From an uncultured Pelagibacteraceae bacterium (lineage in GTDB: Bacteria; Pseudomonadota; Alphaproteobacteria; Pelagibacterales; Pelagibacteraceae): a stretch of DNA of 64,000 bases. This document shows positions 63,468-64,000 of this stretch, piece by piece. The DNA is taken from positions 62,001 to 126,000 of the forward strand of contig CACFYB010000001.1 in NCBI GenBank assembly GCA_902570425.1. The letters are read 5' to 3'. The notes beneath the pieces are model-generated. The model searched no databases, was not told where the DNA came from, and saw only the letters and a list, made by a program, of their open reading frames with translations. The stretch's first letter is position 1, and the number at the start of each line of letters is the position of its first letter. A program made the translations under genes and the position numbers.

Positions 63468-64000
63468 ATGAATTTTCCGATTCTTTTACCAAATATATTT
63501 AATCATCCATTTACGTATGAAAGTGATATTGAACTAAAAATTGGCGATTTTGTTGAGGTGCCTTTTGGTAAATCTAAAATAATAGGTGTCGTTTGGGATA
63601 ATTTTGAAAAGAAAAATAATAAAAGTTATAAAATTAAAAAAATAATTAGAAGATTAAAAATACCTAGATTAAAAAAAAAAACATTAGAATTTTTAAACTG
63701 GTTTTCAGAATATAATATTGTGCCAAAAGGCATGGCTTTAAAACTTGTCCTGTTAAGTGGAAAGCCTATCGAAAAATCTGATAAAAAATTTTATCAGGAA
63801 TTTAACAATAAGATTAAAAAAAATTTATACAAATTGACTAACGAACAAAAAAAAACTTTAAATGAAATTAATATTTCAAACCAAAAATTTAATGTTCATG
63901 TATTACAAGGTACAACAGGATCAGGGAAAACAATTGTCTATTTTGAAGCTTTAAAAAAAATCTTAAACAAGGGTTTGCAAGGATTAATAATGTTGCCAGA
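63468..64000 (+). CDS. priA: primosomal protein N' (PriA helicase), 5' part
   Basis: A gene cut by the window's right edge, about 177 codons visible from ATG 63468, not listed in the ORF track. The N-terminal 3'-end-binding domain is recognisable (KIGDFVEVPFGKSKIIGVVW, LEFLNWFSEYNIVPKGMALKLVL) and the helicase begins with Walker A LQGTTGSGKTIVYFEAL. PriA restarts collapsed replication forks. N-terminal domain is shorter than in E. coli. It lies 22 bp after lpdA. Confidence 0.9.
   Translation, partial: MNFPILLPNIFNHPFTYESDIELKIGDFVEVPFGKSKIIGVVWDNFEKKNNKSYKIKKIIRRLKIPRLKKKTLEFLNWFSEYNIVPKGMALKLVLLSGKPIEKSDKKFYQEFNNKIKKNLYKLTNEQKKTLNEINISNQKFNVHVLQGTTGSGKTIVYFEALKKILNKGLQGLIMLP

Overview
The window is a very AT-rich, tightly packed bacterial segment. 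It almost certainly comes from the marine SAR11 clade (Candidatus Pelagibacter-like Alphaproteobacteria). The evidence is the AT-biased codon use (A/T third positions, many Lys/Asn/Ile), intergenic gaps of a few bases, many 1-11 nt gene overlaps, and typical SAR11 content: a DMSP-demethylation cluster (dmdA, dmdB, dmdC), TRAP transporters, IalB, HspQ, DUF2794, the alphaproteobacterial mdh-sucCDAB-lpd block and a ccmCDEFGH run. No gene-free stretch exceeds about 180 bp. No rRNA, tRNA, insertion sequence, phage gene or CRISPR array was seen.

Layout. (1) 1-7.1 kb: an accessory block with the start of a PQQ-type sugar dehydrogenase, an SDR lacking the usual catalytic Tyr, a cryptochrome/photolyase-family flavoprotein, a 42-aa DUF2256 protein, a secreted FG-GAP/ASPIC protein, a Cys-rich secreted protein, an ArfA-like mini-protein, a photolyase relative with its FAD domain first, PsiE and small membrane proteins. 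(2) 7.2-12.1 kb: argG, ialB, an aldo/keto reductase, a Bax-inhibitor-1 family protein, DUF2794, yciB and hspQ. (3) 12.1-16.9 kb: a 15-bp inverted repeat, then cytochrome c maturation genes ccmC-H and a PagL-like outer-membrane deacylase. (4) 16.9-27.6 kb: a 2-hydroxy/2-oxo-acid module with two tandem FMN oxidases, an aminotransferase, a GlcD-type FAD oxidase, a D-2-hydroxyacid dehydrogenase, a TakP-like TRAP transporter and an amidase. (5) 27.4-29.9 kb: small membrane protein, EamA exporter, alpha/beta hydrolase and an unknown secreted protein. (6) 29.9-34.9 kb: ftsY and dapF facing a structured RNA leader in front of ffh-rpsP-trmD-rplS. rimM is missing from its usual place, and rpsP and rplS carry related repeat tails. 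(7) 34.9-44.3 kb: leuCDB, dmdC, dmdB, an alpha/beta hydrolase, dmdA and asd. (8) 44.3-47.6 kb: sdhCDAB. (9) 47.6-54.8 kb: an IclR regulator, mmsA, an iron-type alcohol dehydrogenase and a second TRAP transporter, lying between the two TCA blocks. (10) 54.8-63.4 kb: mdh-sucCD-sucAB-lpdA, then the 5' end of priA.

The central theme is uptake and oxidation of small organic acids and organosulfur compounds that feed the TCA cycle. The two TRAP systems would bring in carboxylates. The FMN/FAD oxidases and dehydrogenases interconvert hydroxy- and oxo-acids. DmdA/B/C degrade DMSP to methylthio-acyl-CoA intermediates. MmsA with the iron ADH could take a 3-hydroxypropionate/malonate-semialdehyde type intermediate to acetyl-CoA.

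The most interesting non-coding signals are the elaborately foldable leader before ffh, an intercistronic terminator directly after each TRAP binding-protein gene, the inverted repeat upstream of ccmC, a palindrome next to iclR with a near-copy in the mmsA/adh promoter region, and promoters placed so close to start codons that leaderless transcripts are expected. All calls come from reading the sequence; no database search was run.
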